From NCBI GenBank assembly GCA_963924555.1, contig OZ004594.1, forward strand, positions 5,301,563 to 5,365,562: 64,000 bases of DNA, written 5' to 3'. Positions 1 through 17,436 of the stretch are shown in pieces. The position numbers and the translations under genes are program-made. The DNA comes from Crambe crambe (lineage: Eukaryota > Porifera > Demospongiae > Poecilosclerida > Crambeidae). Numbering within the stretch: the first letter of the stretch is position 1; each line of letters opens with the position of its first letter. The notes beneath the pieces were generated by a model that saw only the letters and a list, made by a program, of their open reading frames with translations, ran no database searches and was not told the origin of the DNA.

Positions 1-1692
1 ACAAATTAGAACTGCCCCAAACCCTAAACACCCAGTTAGATAAGGATTTGTAGTTACTACGGGAGCAACAGTGGGAAGGGAAGGTACAGTGGACTTGTTA
101 GGAGCCTAGCTCTAGAATGCCAAACATTTTACAAGCGTTTGGCATATGCTGTCCTACAAAAGAGACCTTCTGTACAGCAGTGTCATGGCAAGATCTCTTT
201 TGGAATTTTAAGATCTGCATGCGAACCAGACAACAAGTAGCAATAGTAGCATTTGCCCTCTTACTGGCACAAATTTTTTAGTGAATTACAAACGTTTTGC
301 AAATTAATCATTAATTTTTATGAAGCAAATCATTTCTGAAAAAGTTTTGCAAGTTGTTCTAGCTACACAAATCTATGTAGCTATAGCTGGCTACAGCTAG
401 ATGATATGCTTTCACTAATTGTCCTTCAACATGCCTTGGTATCCCTTTGTGAATGTTCTATCCCTTTGAGCATAGCTAGACCTCTCTCCATCGTGTGGTC
501 TTGTGATTGCCCACTATGTGTTGATGTAGCTGGTAGGGCCTCACTCACCATGCTATTTAGAGGAACATGGCCCGGAAAATGACTTCACCAGCCCCACACC
601 CCCCGGGCCCCAGGAAAGGAATCAGCACATATCTATGCTGCACACATTATCTACACTACCACCAAAATGTCTCACAAATGTCTCCACATCTTACTTTGGA
701 ATTTTTTTTCACATGACTATAAACTGTCCCATTCTCTCTCAGCTCTATTATCTAGAAGTCTATAAGAGCGATAGACCTTAAAATGGCTTTCGGATTCCTG
801 AATGATGTACCGCTGAGGGAAATGGTGTGATCGGAGAGTACGATAAGTAGCTATAGGGATGGCACGGATCACCCCATTGGACTATCTTCTTTCAATACTT
901 CCCTCCTACAGTCAAAAATACGGCTGGCTTGCGAGACTAATGCAACAGTAGCTAAAGGCCTTATACAAAATTAGGTGGTGCCAATCTTATAGATAGCATG
1001 TCCTTCCAGATCAGATTCATTTCAGCTCTAGCTATGATGAAACCTCCATTGAACTACATAGCTAGCTACAATATAGTTACATGGCACTGGCAGGATCACA
1101 GCAGGATCACAGCATCACAGTTGCCTATAGAGCATTACATCAAATAAGGTGATGAACAAAAATATTTATGCTAGAAAAGTAGCTAGGGATGGCTGTGTCA
1201 GTGTGTGCGGTTCAAAAAAGTTCAGCAACAAGAGAGTGAACTTCAGTCACATAACCCCTTACCGATCACCCCTTACCCATCACCAATATCACCAAGCTAC
1301 AAGCTAACTATTCCTACTTCATACTGTATAAAGAAATTACTAGTGTAGCTACTAGTGTAGCTACCAGTGATTACTGCAATTACTAATAATTATTATTAAG
1401 CTTAGTTTCCCGCAGTGTAGATGTTTAGCTTTGATGTGACTTCGCATGTACCAGCACTAACTGCTTTTACTTCAGTTATAGGTTAACTTCCAGTATTTTA
1501 TGTGGCAATAATTTTTGTACTGAAAGGTCAGCCCATGCCAGTCCCCATGCGCTATGCGCATGTGCTGACGAGTGACGACCTGCCATTTCTCGTGATGTCA
1601 TGCACGCGATTCGATCCTAAAATCACATGAACCACTGCTTGTGGATTCGACTCAATCTTGGCTCTTTTTCTCCAGCAGTTTATAAATATTAA
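1..1692. other. Intergenic region upstream of U2AF2
   Basis: No coding exon is recognisable. The stretch is AT-rich with many short GCTAGCTA-type runs, which recur through the whole window. A small 9-bp stem with an 11-base loop sits at about 117-147. The last 150 bases before the U2AF2 start presumably hold its promoter and 5' UTR, but no clear core element was identified. Confidence 0.5.
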
Positions 1693-7549
<5,857 letters not shown>

Positions 7550-7720
7550 AACTATAGTAATCATAAACTGCAGTCACAGAGTACTGTACTGTGTAACACT
7601 ATAACATACAGATGTACATTTTACATCATTCATAACACATTGTGTATGGTGTTCTAATTATGCGAAAAAGTAAAATAGGATTTTGTTGCCTATGACAACG
7701 TCAAAGTTTAGTAGTAGCAG

Positions 7721-9109
7721 ATGAGTAAGAAGGATACAAAAGTTCAATCTGAACCTCGTAGTACGGGTAAGAAGGATACAAAAGCTTCCCTCTCTATCGA
7801 TAAAGGTCATGCTGGAAGCGTGGAATCTCGCGGTACAACTAAGGGCAAAAGCAAACGTGGGAAAGAAGGATGTGGAGACAGAGTTATAAGATACAAGACC
7901 TTCCTTCATAATACCATAGGAGATGTCCTCAAAGCCAAAGGGTGGATCGAAGTCAAGGATGATAGTGACTGGGATTTGTATTGGTGTGATGTAAGTTGGA
8001 TGCGTGAACACTTTGATCACTGCTATCTGGAAGAGCACCAAAGGATTTGCCACTTCCGTAACCACTATGAACTCACCAGGAAAAATCTCATGGCAAAGAA
8101 TCTTAAACGGCTCAAGAAACAATTGGAGAAGGAATCCAAAATCGAAGCTTCCCAATGTGATTTTTTCCCTACTACTTATGAGCTGCCATCAGAGTATCAC
8201 ATCTTTGTGGAAACGTTTAAGCGTAATCCTGGCACTATATGGATCATGAAGCCCGCTGGAAAAGCACAAGGACGAGGAATTTTTTTATTTCGGAAACTCA
8301 AGGATATTACTGAATGGAAAAAGGCTGATTATTTTCATCGGGATGAAGAAAAAACCGATAAGGATCCTCCAGAGACTTATGTAGTGCAACGATACATTGA
8401 CAAACCTTATTTGATAGGTGGGAAGAAATTTGATATTCGTGTTTATGTTTTAGTGACATCTTACTCTCCCTTGAAGGCCTGGCTCTATCGAAGTGGGTTT
8501 GCACGCTTCTCAAACACAAGATATTCTTTGGATTCAATCAACGATACATTTGTGCACCTCACTAATGTTGCCATTCAGAAAACAGCCCCCGACTACGACC
8601 CAGAAAAGGGCTGCAAATGGTCTCTTCAAGAATTCCGTCTCTTCCTCTTAGCAAAGCATGGCCCAGACATAGTGAGAAGATTATTCCAGCAAATTGATGA
8701 CATCTTCATTAAGAGTCTGCAGAGTGTTCAGAAGATAATCATAAATGATAAACACTGTTTTGAGCTGTATGGATTTGATATCATGTTTGACCACAACCTC
8801 AAGCCATGGATCATTGAAGTGAATGCTTCACCCAGCCTAACTGCCAGCAGTCCAACTGACTACAATCTCAAATTTGGTCTCTTGGAAGATATGCTTCATA
8901 TCATTGACTTGGAAGGGAAGTTGACAGGAAATGAGAAGCGGGTAGGTGGATTTGATCTCATTTGGAATGATGGAGCAGTTGCCTCTGATGAATTGGCTCT
9001 ACAGTGTGGACAGCCACTCACTTTTTCTACAAATAGTTTTTTAGGATGTATTAATGACAGAGAAGAACAGTTAAAACAGTTGTTCAGGCTCCAACCATTT
9101 CTTAAGTAA
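7721..9109 (+). CDS. TTLL9: Tubulin tyrosine ligase-like protein 9, intronless
   Basis: ATP-grasp enzyme of the TTL family; TTLL9 orthologues act in tubulin glutamylation in cilia and flagella. The uninterrupted 462-aa frame begins with a Lys/Ser-rich tail (about 1-48). The TTL domain follows, with [13 protein letters not shown], the [10 protein letters not shown] block, the nucleotide-binding [25 protein letters not shown], the HLTNVAIQK motif and the metal/ATP-binding [11 protein letters not shown] and [10 protein letters not shown] motifs. The C-terminal [14 protein letters not shown] tail is typical of TTLL9 rather than other TTLLs, and human TTLL9 is of similar length. The start is the first in-frame Met and gives the expected basic N-terminus. 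It lies about 170 bp after the U2AF2 stop on the same strand. It lacks introns although nearly all other genes here have them. No poly-A tail or flanking repeat was seen to prove retroposition. Confidence 0.93.
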   Translation: MSKKDTKVQSEPRSTGKKDTKASLSIDKGHAGSVESRGTTKGKSKRGKEGCGDRVIRYKTFLHNTIGDVLKAKGWIEVKDDSDWDLYWCDVSWMREHFDHCYLEEHQRICHFRNHYELTRKNLMAKNLKRLKKQLEKESKIEASQCDFFPTTYELPSEYHIFVETFKRNPGTIWIMKPAGKAQGRGIFLFRKLKDITEWKKADYFHRDEEKTDKDPPETYVVQRYIDKPYLIGGKKFDIRVYVLVTSYSPLKAWLYRSGFARFSNTRYSLDSINDTFVHLTNVAIQKTAPDYDPEKGCKWSLQEFRLFLLAKHGPDIVRRLFQQIDDIFIKSLQSVQKIIINDKHCFELYGFDIMFDHNLKPWIIEVNASPSLTASSPTDYNLKFGLLEDMLHIIDLEGKLTGNEKRVGGFDLIWNDGAVASDELALQCGQPLTFSTNSFLGCINDREEQLKQLFRLQPFLK

Positions 9110-9206
9110 CTATGAACAGATTTCAATTTTTACTGTTTTATAGCTACATGATTATCCATCTTCAAATTATGCTGATAATTATACCTGGCTATCATATCTA
9201 GCGAAA

Positions 9207-9639
9207 GACAACTTTTTTCCCAATAGTTTATTTTTTAACTCTACTTTCCCAGAGACTTCATGGATGGCATCAGCAGTCACTGTAAAACCACAAGCCTCAT
9301 AAAATGATACTGCATTCAAGGTAGAACGCACACCAATACCACATCCTCCTTGAGCCAACTGGATGAAACATAAAATCCATAAACTTCAAAGTCTACTTCA
9401 TCAGTCAATCCTTCAGTAGCACGTTTCCCCATGTAGCCAAATGCAATCACATGGTTTCTTTCATCCACTACCACTATGAATTCTTCCCCTTTCTTTATAA
9501 AAGTCTGCAAAGTTTGGGATTCCAACCAGCAATCAATCTGTTTCTTAGTGTAGTAAGGAGAACATGTCACTTTTATACAATCTAGATGAACCTGCATGAT
9601 CTCTTTTGCATCCCTCTCTTCCGCGTCTCTTAAGTACCA
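9207..9639 (-). pseudogene. GNAT acetyltransferase, motif-A deletion
   Basis: Closely matches the intact minus-strand GNAT exon at 16438-16947. Relative to that copy it has an in-frame 9-base loss near 9502 and a loss of about 55 bases near 9357. The 55-base loss shifts the frame and removes the block that encodes the acetyl-CoA-binding QRKGVG segment. The remaining frame runs from the Met at 9597 to a stop at 9316 (93 aa). The sequence beyond it, still similar to the intact copy down to about 9207, is out of frame. The exon would start at 9639 after CTATAG, in the same position as in its paralogues. It is head-to-head with the intact plus-strand GNAT gene just to the right. I infer loss of enzyme function. 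Confidence 0.8.
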
Positions 9640-9903
9640 CTATAGAATCCAAAGCATTGGGTCATAATGATGGTTTACTATGCCACCCCTCCCTCCCCGA
9701 AGAATCGAGGGTCTGGCCCACGAGATAGTTAGAAGGGGGACTGGCAGTTACAGTCTTAAGGTGATACCTCCTCCAACGCCTTCATAATGCCGAAGTTGCG
9801 GAAGTGCGCTGCGAAGGATTATAAAAGTCAGAAACTGTACTTGAGTGGAGCATGCAAGAGGTCTACTGGAAAAGATAGCAAACATTCATTGTTTGATCAG
9901 TCC

Positions 9904-10639
9904 ATGGCAGAGTTGATACTACCTCCCAGAAGTGACGACATTTTTTCTAATAATATTGTAAGTTGATTACTGAAAAATAATGATCAATGATTTTTACTAG
10001 CTATCATTTTTCAGTGGTACAACGGAAAGAAAGACACAGAAGAGACTGTACAAGATCACATTTCAAACAACATTGTAAGTTTAAGCTAATAAAAATTGTT
10101 ATAGCTAATATCTTATTTACGTGTAGTGGTATTGCAGAGATGCAAAAGAAAAAGATGTAGAAGAGATCATGCAGTTACATCTTTACTGCACAAGAAAATC
10201 ACTTCCTTGCTACAACAAGGAACAACTTGAGAGCATAGCAAAATCCCTAAAGCTAGAGTATTATAAATCATCCATTAAGAAGGGAGATGACGTTGTACTA
10301 ATGGTGGACCAAGAAGATCATGTGGTCGCATTCGGGATCCTTGGAGAAAAGATGAATGAAGAATTATCAAACAGAGTCGATTTTGAACTTTTCAAACTTT
10401 ATGTCTCACCTCAAGTTCAGCGGAAAGGATTGGGTAAAAAATTATACTGGGAGTTGGAAAGAAGAGTTTTAGCTCGAGGTGGATATGGAATTGGTGTTAG
10501 ATCTTCCTTGAGTGCAGTACCATTCTATGAAGCTTGTGGTTTTACATTAACTGTTGATGAGAGCATTTGTGTCATTGGAAAGACTCAAATACCAATCAAA
10601 GTTCTGGAAAAACATCTGGACTATACACATAGCCATTGA
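9904..10639 (+). CDS. Small GNAT-family N-acetyltransferase, copy 1 (intact)
   Basis: Exons: about 9904-9957, 10015-10074, 10127-10639, giving 208 aa. All junctions are phase 0, with introns of 57 and 52 bp. The Met at 9904 (ATGGCAGAG) was chosen because the third paralogue begins at the same codon; an upstream in-frame ATG at 9787 would add 39 aa. The catalytic exon has a GNAT fold: a beta-rich first half ending in FKLYVSP, the acetyl-CoA pyrophosphate-binding QRKGLG (motif A), then the ELERRVLARGG helix and the SAVPFYEACGF segment near the C-terminus. The substrate is unknown. The two small exons encode short WY-starting, NNI-ending units that look like internal duplicates. It is divergent from the broken GNAT on the left. 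Confidence 0.85.
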
Positions 10640-12235
10640 CATTCACATATAATGTGTGTACTGTATGTTACAAAAAATCATTATTTATGTTGACTTATCC
10701 CTTGATCAGTCACTATAACTTTCTAATTTCAAATTTCAACAACCAGCTCATAGAATGGGTGATCAGCTCTCTGCTGGTATTTCATAATTGAAGAGGATAA
10801 CATCAGCTTGAACTTTTGAAGTATCTATAGTTCATATTACTAACTTTAAGGTAGGTATGACAAATATAGGATAAATTAATAAAGAAAAGTGATATAAGAA
10901 TGACTGCCTTTGACTAGCTGGTTAACAGTAGCTAAACAAAAAAATTATGATTATGCAAGAATGAATTCGAATGTATAGGCACTTGATTCTCAAATTAATC
11001 CCAGTGTACTTCTTACCATTGGGATTCTATAGCATTCCAACTTTGCATTGTATCACTAAGGCTCCTTCCACATCATACACAACAAAAGACCATAATGATC
11101 ACATGCATGCAAATACCAGTGGCAACACCCCATGACAACCTATGAATGTATTAATAACATGTCATAGTGATAGGGTTCCAGGAAAATTGTAAACTTGTGG
11201 TGAGTCAGGATATCTTGGAATGTTCATCATCAAGTTTACACAATAATTACCAAGGTATGTGGTTAGTATAGATACACATCCTGCAGTCCTGGTTGGGGGG
11301 AGGGGCAAGTATAGCATGCAGTCCTGGTTGATCATGCACAGGGGGAGGGGCGAGTATAGCTGCTCTATATCATGCAGTCCTGGTTGATCATGCACAGCCA
11401 TGGAGCGATGGTATATGCATGGATTTATTCACAATCAGGTTTGATAAAAAGGAGTGCAGTGCAGTGCAAGAGACAGGAGATATGGCTTGATCCCTCCAGC
11501 ACAGTGTATAGGATGACTTTTTTGTATGCAGTAACCCCCACCATCACAATAATGGGATACATAATTTCATGTTCAAGGTGTGAAGGAGATTTATAAGTGT
11601 TGATTAAACATAACCACTAGAAAGGAAGTTTCACAAAGCTAATTAATACCAATACACCATTTTGTTCCCGATTTCTACCTTGTGTACATTAGACCTCATG
11701 TTAAACACACAGGCCTTGTGATCATTTTCTGCATGTCCTCCTCTTGAGGATTGCTGTGAGATTCACTGTCTTATATAGCTCCATCTCCACATGCCCCTCA
11801 CATACCAGCAGGTTTAAAACAAAAGTATGGTGGCTTTTTAGGGCCACTTCCTTCAATTCCAGTTCCACTCTACTGCCACTCTACTTCCACTCTGTCATAG
11901 CAATTTCCACTCTACTTCCACTCTGTCATGCCGATTTACACTCTACTTCCACTCCAATTCCACTCTGCTTCCACTCTATTGTGCATGCATGCGCAAAAAC
12001 TCGTACACGTGGACATTTCTTGATGGCTGAAGTCTTGATGGCTGAAGAGAGAGGGACCAAAACTACTTCTAAACGAGAAGAAGGTTGGTTAATATGTAGT
12101 CCTCTTCTTTCTTTTTTACTGCTAGCTCTATTTTAGCCTTAGCTAATTATATGCGGATTGCAAGGCAGAAAAAGAAATTACCCAACTGCAGCAATGAACC
12201 TGACCCATTACAGGGACAAATGCTTGTAAGTTAAA
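10640..12235. other. Intergenic, mostly the 3' half of the duplicated block
   Basis: Holds sequence shared with 18.18-19.69 kb, including two copies of a short unit with GCAGTCCTGGTTGATCATGC (about 11.3-11.4 kb; three 48-bp copies in the other block). At about 11860-11980 there is a degenerate CCACTCTACTTCCACTCTG repeat. An ATG-started stretch at 12023-12083 and a Lys-rich stretch near 12165-12225 could be 5' exons of the kinase gene, but no splice join kept frame convincingly. Confidence 0.5.
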
Positions 12236-15154
12236 ATGGAGCTGCTTAAGCCAAATAGCTACCCATCTATGCAGATCAGTATTGGAAGGATGGAGTATGA
12301 TTTTGAGAAGATGAGAGGTATTATGGATAGATCATTTGCATCCATCAAAATTGCCTTCCACAAAGATAGCGCTTCTTTGGACGTGCTCAACAAGTGCTGT
12401 GAAACTGTTTGGGGCAGTAAAAAAAGGAACTATGAGTATTTTTTAGCCGATGGATCTGGCATAGCAATTGATTCCTGCTCATTTGACCTCAATTTGCCAG
12501 ATGGTTCTAAGGAAACCTTGCCTTGGACTTTGAGTAACTACCTCAGAGTTTCAAATGTGAAATATCCCTCTCGTGTACGTTTGTATTGTGTGAGGAAGCT
12601 TCGTACTGGTATGTCAGCTTTAAACAAGTAGTACATTTTAAATAATAATAAACAGGGAAAGGATCAGATCAAAAAAAAAAATCATCGAAAAAAAAAAGTT
12701 GCTGATGCAGGTAATATTAAGTACATACAATGAGTCATGGCTGATAATTATAATCACAATAGTACAAAGAAAGAGGTCGGCTGAAGAAGTAAATGAACCA
12801 GGTTAGAATATAGCTAGCAACTATTATTGACTAGTAGTGTACATAAATAGCACAAAAAAGATGTTCTACGAACTCTCAACAGACCCCACCTGGTTATTTT
12901 GAAGTAACTTTTGTGACCAAAAAGAAGAGTCTGTATCGTGATGTCTGTATTTTCATGTGGAATGACACAACAAACTGTTTTGTCCAATCATTATGATGAT
13001 GACATTGAAAGGATGATGGAGGTTCGTGATTATATTGAGGAGTCACCTGATGATCTGCATCTCTTTGAAGATAATCCTCTAGAAAGTGACTCTTTCTTGT
13101 ATGAAATAGACACTGGTGAAAGTAAGTGGCCTCATGATCATTCCCATCCAGCTGTATTATATAAACTCCTGTATACAGAAGTATTTTCATTCATTGATGA
13201 TATGGACTCTAACAGTGGTGAAGTGAAATATGTTACTCCTAATGCAGGTAACTAAGTATACCATTTCTGTGATAAAGTGCATGATAGAATAATTATTCCT
13301 ACTAGAATCAGAATTTGATGTTGTATGGAGTGGATGCTATGCTATATCCAGAGTAGCCCTCCTGGCCTGCATTGCTTTGAATGGCTATCACGGGATAGCT
13401 ACCTATGGTTGACAATGCAATAGTTCACCATTATCGAATGTTACACCCTTTCAGTACTGTTCTGCTGCTGGTACATATACGTGCACTGTGTCATGTGCAG
13501 AATTCATAACTGCTCGTCAATTTATAGTTGAAGGTAATGGGCCTAGAGCAAGCTTGATAGTATAATGCAATTCTTACACTGTACTATTGTTTTCACAGGT
13601 GCAGAACATAAATTTACAGCAAAGCTTAATGAAGGTGAACATATCCTGTTACCTGTATTGTAGCATTCTATTCCCTATAGAAACATAATAAATTGCAATG
13701 CCACACCCTCTTTCCCTTCCTGTTTCTGTGATTCCAAGCTGCGAGCAAACGACTAACAAATGAACTAACAAAAACAACTTCAAGCCTTTTTTCCCCTAAT
13801 AATCATGCTTTCTCTATAGAGATGTTATAGTGTACCACTTCCTCCAACTACCCAGACCAGTAGTTATCACTACACAGTATTGAACTCTTTTTGAAGTCTT
13901 AACTGCCAAACCATAGTTATTACAACATTGCTGGTAATGGGGAAAATTATGTGCCTGTCACAATTATTATTATCATCATTGACAACAGACTGTACAACCC
14001 GAAATGAGCCAGATGGCGTGCAATCTGAAGTGGAGGTCATAGGAGATGATATATTGACAAAGTCTGCATTTGCCACCAAAGATAGCAAGTATGTGGCAGC
14101 AGAGGATTTTGCTCACATTATTGAGTCTTGTAAGAGTGAGTTATTCTTTTATGGCAATATTAATAGCCCATTTATAAACAGATCCAATGGGTATAAAGTT
14201 AATAGAATTGGTAGGAGGAGGAGCATTTGGGCAGGTATATAAGGCAGTTTGGAGGGGAAGTGTTGTTGCTGCTAAGGTTCTTCATGGAAACATGAAAGTT
14301 ATTGAGAATGAATTGAATGTGTACAGGTAAATCTCATGTTTTCCACAAAATGAATGAATCATAATGAATGTGTAACTAATAATGAATGATTTATAGAACA
14401 TTACACCATCCAAATGTATTGACATTTATGGGGATGGTTGAAGAGCCAGGAAAAGTCATACTGATTACAAACTTTATAGCAGGACTGAATTTATTTGACT
14501 TAATGCATTCAGATAAGAAGGTGAACAAAATTTTCAGCTAGCTAGCTATAGCTAGCACTTATGGTAATCACACTGACAAAATTATCTTTGTTTCAGATTG
14601 TACTTGACTTCAAAGAAAAGATATTTATTGTTCAGCAAATTGCCCAAGCTTTGGTATTTATGCACACATATGATCCACCTATTGTTCATCTCGACCTCAA
14701 GCCGGAGAATATACTTGTAGGTTGCTGATTATTTTACATACTCACCATCATTATAATCTTTAATTAACAGGTTGAATTAGTTACATATCGTGTATCTGTT
14801 GCTGATTTTGGACTAAGCAAAATCATTCCCACACTAGGAGCTGGCCGTACCACAATGCAGGCTGGAACACCTGCATTTCAGCCTCCAGAGCAGTTGAGAG
14901 GAGAACTCTGTGGTGTCGGAAGCGATGTATATGCTTTGGGATGCATAATTACAGAAGTATTCGGAGAGAAGGAAATTTGGAATGGTTTAGCACCACATAC
15001 GATCATTTTGAAAGTTGCAGGGGGCTCGTATCCTGACATATCTCATCTTTCTCCTGGAGTGAAGGAAGTAGTGCAGATATGCTTTGTTCCAGTAGAGCAA
15101 AGGGCATCTGCTGCAGATGTGTTGGGTGCAATCTGCAATAGCCTTCTAGATTAA
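12236..15154 (+). CDS. TKL-like protein kinase with an unrecognised N-terminal region (model incomplete)
   Basis: The kinase domain is clear in four exons: 14182-14326, 14397-14520, 14597-14716, 14771-15154. It has the Gly loop GGGAFGQVYKA, the VAAK lysine, the alpha-C Glu in IENELNVYR, HLDLKPENIL as the catalytic loop (HRD changed to HLD), DFG in VADFGLSK, and GTPAFQPPEQ in place of the usual APE. The C-lobe ends at 15154. The HLD loop and overall pattern suggest the tyrosine-kinase-like group (MLK/RIPK-like); the substrate is unknown. Upstream, a frame at 12236-12608 encodes an unfamiliar about 125-aa globular region ending at a GTATGT donor. Acidic exons lie near 12938-13122 and 13990-14150. 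Some middle exons change frame: one short exon near 12656-12710 has two long A runs, and a stretch near 12883 reads in another frame. The N-terminal model is therefore tentative and the gene may be partly decayed. Confidence 0.7.
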
Positions 15155-15275
15155 CTATTATTCATTTCATACCTGTGGTTCATCATACTAGCTAGCTATA
15201 GCTATTGAATTGATTGTTCATTCTTATCTCAGATTCATACATGTTTGTTACTTATGGTTCATTGTACCATGGAAT

Positions 15276-16272
15276 TAATGTTATTCAGCAAATCAAAATA
15301 CAATTCTAATGCTTCTGTTGGAGTTTCCGGCAGATGAAGGTCTTCTTCTTCCATAATAATGTGTGCCAAATTAGTAAATTCTCTACTTGTAGGTGGTAGC
15401 TTTTCACAGGCTTATTGCCAACACAACTGTAAGTCACCATCAGTACATTCGTCTTCATGACCTATTATACATAAAAATATTTAGTGAATTACATTATTAT
15501 TGTGTTAGCTAACCTCTAATTTCAGGCAGATAAAAAAGCTCATCTGGGATTCCATCAACACAAGTACTGGTGTTATGCCTAATTCGGTGCATGTTCCAAG
15601 CAGTCACCATTTTGTCCAGATCAGCCTGGATTAGATTGGTGAAGGCAAATTTCAGGCAATCCCTACATGAAGTTGATGCATCATAGTCACTTCATGTTTT
15701 AGCAAAATATCCTTACCTCTGGTGGAGTCTGAATCATCATAGTAACCTTCATCTCGAAGCATCTACAATATTCTTACTATTGTCATTTATAACAGTACTT
15801 TATTACTAAGTTTCACCTTAAAGAAGCGAATCCAGAATCCAGTACACCACTGATAAAGATGCCCCCACCAACGTTCAATTCTCTGATAAGAAATGTGATT
15901 AGCTAGTTAGTCTAAACTTCTCTGATAATTCTCACTTGATTACTGACTGATCTCCCATAGCGAAATGAATTTCGAGCGAAGTCATCACTATACTGATGCC
16001 TCAAGAAAGGTTGCATAAATCAATTTTTGCATTTTCTGTGCCCCTGTCTGCACGAACAACTTTAGGACAACCTATTTGCATGTGATTAATTATTGATTAT
16101 AAACTATAGATATTGAGTAGCTAAGAGTATTCTTACCATACTTCTTGACAGCATCCAGATAGTAGCCAGCAATGACTTTTGAATCTTTGTTTGTAGGGCA
16201 TACTTCCAACCATAAAATTTTGCGGGAATATCTATTATGAAACACAAAATTAATGTACATACATGCATCCAT
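15276..16272 (-). pseudogene. Integrase-core-like gene (TE-derived family), frameshifted
   Basis: Reading leftwards, pieces match a family of metazoan integrase-core proteins of uncertain TE origin: SRKILWLEVCPTNKDSKVIAGYYLDAVKKYG, then CPKVVRADRGTEN, FLRHQYSDDFARNSFRYGRS and SNQ, RIERWWGHLYQW, later AWNMHRIRHNTSTCVDGIPDEL and DECTDGDLQLCW. Short GT/AG introns separate several of them. After RGTENAKID the frame must shift by one base to continue into MQPFLRHQ (near 16010-16030), and otherwise meets a stop. I infer an old, broken copy. Asp/Glu residues compatible with an rve-like core are present, but the catalytic set was not proven. No terminal repeats were found. Confidence 0.65.
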
Positions 16273-16437
16273 GTAATTAATTACCCATCAATTCCTACAC
16301 ATCTTGATCAGAGTGCTCAAGTAAAAATACATGTATAGCTATGCCCTTCTAGATTAATTGTGACCATGCATGTTAACCAATTCATTATTCTGAAACCTTC
16401 AATTTTATAGCTATACATGCAGTTATGCTGATAATTA

Positions 16438-16947
16438 TCATCTACCAAAAGACAACTTTTTTTCCAATAGTTTAGTTTGTAACTCTACTTTCCCAGAGAC
16501 TTCATGGATGGCATCAGCAGTCACTGTAAAGCCACAAGCCTCATAAAATGATACTGCATTCAAGGTTGAACACACACCAATACCACATCCTCCTTGAGCC
16601 AATGCCCTCTTCTCTAGTTCACCATACAGTAAAGAACCCACTCCTTTCCTTTGCATACTGGATGAAACATAAAATCCATAAACTTCAAAGTCTACTTCAT
16701 CAGTCAATCCTTCAGTAGCACGGTTTCCCATGTGGCCAAATGCAATCACATGGTTTCTTTCATCCACTACCACTATGAATTCTTCCTCTTTCTTTATAAA
16801 AGATACATATCTCTGCAAAGTTTGGGATTCCAACCAGCAATCAATCTGTTTCTTAGTGTAGTAAGGAGAACATGTCACTTTTATACAATCTAGATGAACC
16901 TGCATGATCTCTTTTGCATCTCTCTCTTCCGCGTCTCTTAAGTACCA
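16438..16947 (-). CDS. Small GNAT-family N-acetyltransferase, intact minus-strand member
   Basis: The exon begins at 16947 after CTATAG with codons for WYLRDAEERDAKEIMQVHL, matching the WYCRDAKEKD start of the catalytic exon in the plus-strand paralogues. The frame is 169 aa from the exon start, or 155 aa from the Met at 16905. Motif A (MQRKGVG), the ELEKRALAQGG helix and VSFYEACGF are all present, so the fold looks functional. Upstream mini-exons like those of the plus-strand genes were not found, so transcription may start at the Met at 16905 or upstream exons may have been missed. It is head-to-head with the damaged plus-strand GNAT at 17.4-18.2 kb. Substrate unknown. Confidence 0.8.
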   Translation of the reverse strand, partial: WYLRDAEERDAKEIMQVHLDCIKVTCSPYYTKKQIDCWLESQTLQRYVSFIKKEEEFIVVVDERNHVIAFGHMGNRATEGLTDEVDFEVYGFYVSSSMQRKGVGSLLYGELEKRALAQGGCGIGVCSTLNAVSFYEACGFTVTADAIHEVSGKVELQTKLLEKKLSFGR

Positions 16948-17436
16948 CTATAGAATCAAAAGCATTGGGTCATAAATAATGATAGTGATGGTTTACTATG
17001 CCCCCCACCCCCCTCCGAAGAATGGAGTCTGGCCCACGAGATAGGAGATAGTCAGAAGGGGGACTGCAGTAGTATTAACAGTCTTTAGGTGATACCTCTT
17101 CACCTCCAACTCTAATGCCCACAGGTTCTGGTATTATTACTTGTGAACTGCTTGGCTGCTTCTCCGTCATGGCCCTTGTACAACTTCCGTGGGCTTCATG
17201 GAATTAATCACGCATGCACACAATTACAAAACAACCCAGTCGCAGGCACTTCCGCAATAAACGTTTACGTATGTAATTATGACGTTTTAGTGCCTTATAT
17301 ACGTCTTGTGTTTATACCCCGGATCCTTGCGCTGGCCGGAGTTGCGGAAGTTCGCTGCGAAGGATTATAAACTGTACTCGAGTGGACCAAGAGGTCTACT
17401 GGAAAAGATAGCAAACATTCATTGTTTGATCAGACC

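Larger units (their letters stand above)
9207..11830. repeat. Segmental duplication, copy 1 (matches about 16440-19685)
   Basis: The block holds a minus-strand GNAT gene, the intergenic CCCACGAGATAG region, a plus-strand three-exon GNAT gene, and about 1.2 kb downstream with the repeated GCAGTCCTGGTTGATCATGC motif. The same order and near-identical stretches reappear at 16.4-19.7 kb with small indels. An extra stretch of about 200 bp lies between the two genes in copy 2 (about 17.12-17.33 kb). Confidence 0.85.

Noticed and set aside
12023-12225. 5' exons for the kinase gene (ATG at 12023, Lys-rich stretch near 12169)
   Set aside because: No pair of GT/AG sites kept the frame into the 12236-12608 exon; five consecutive A bases at 12169 break the best candidate.
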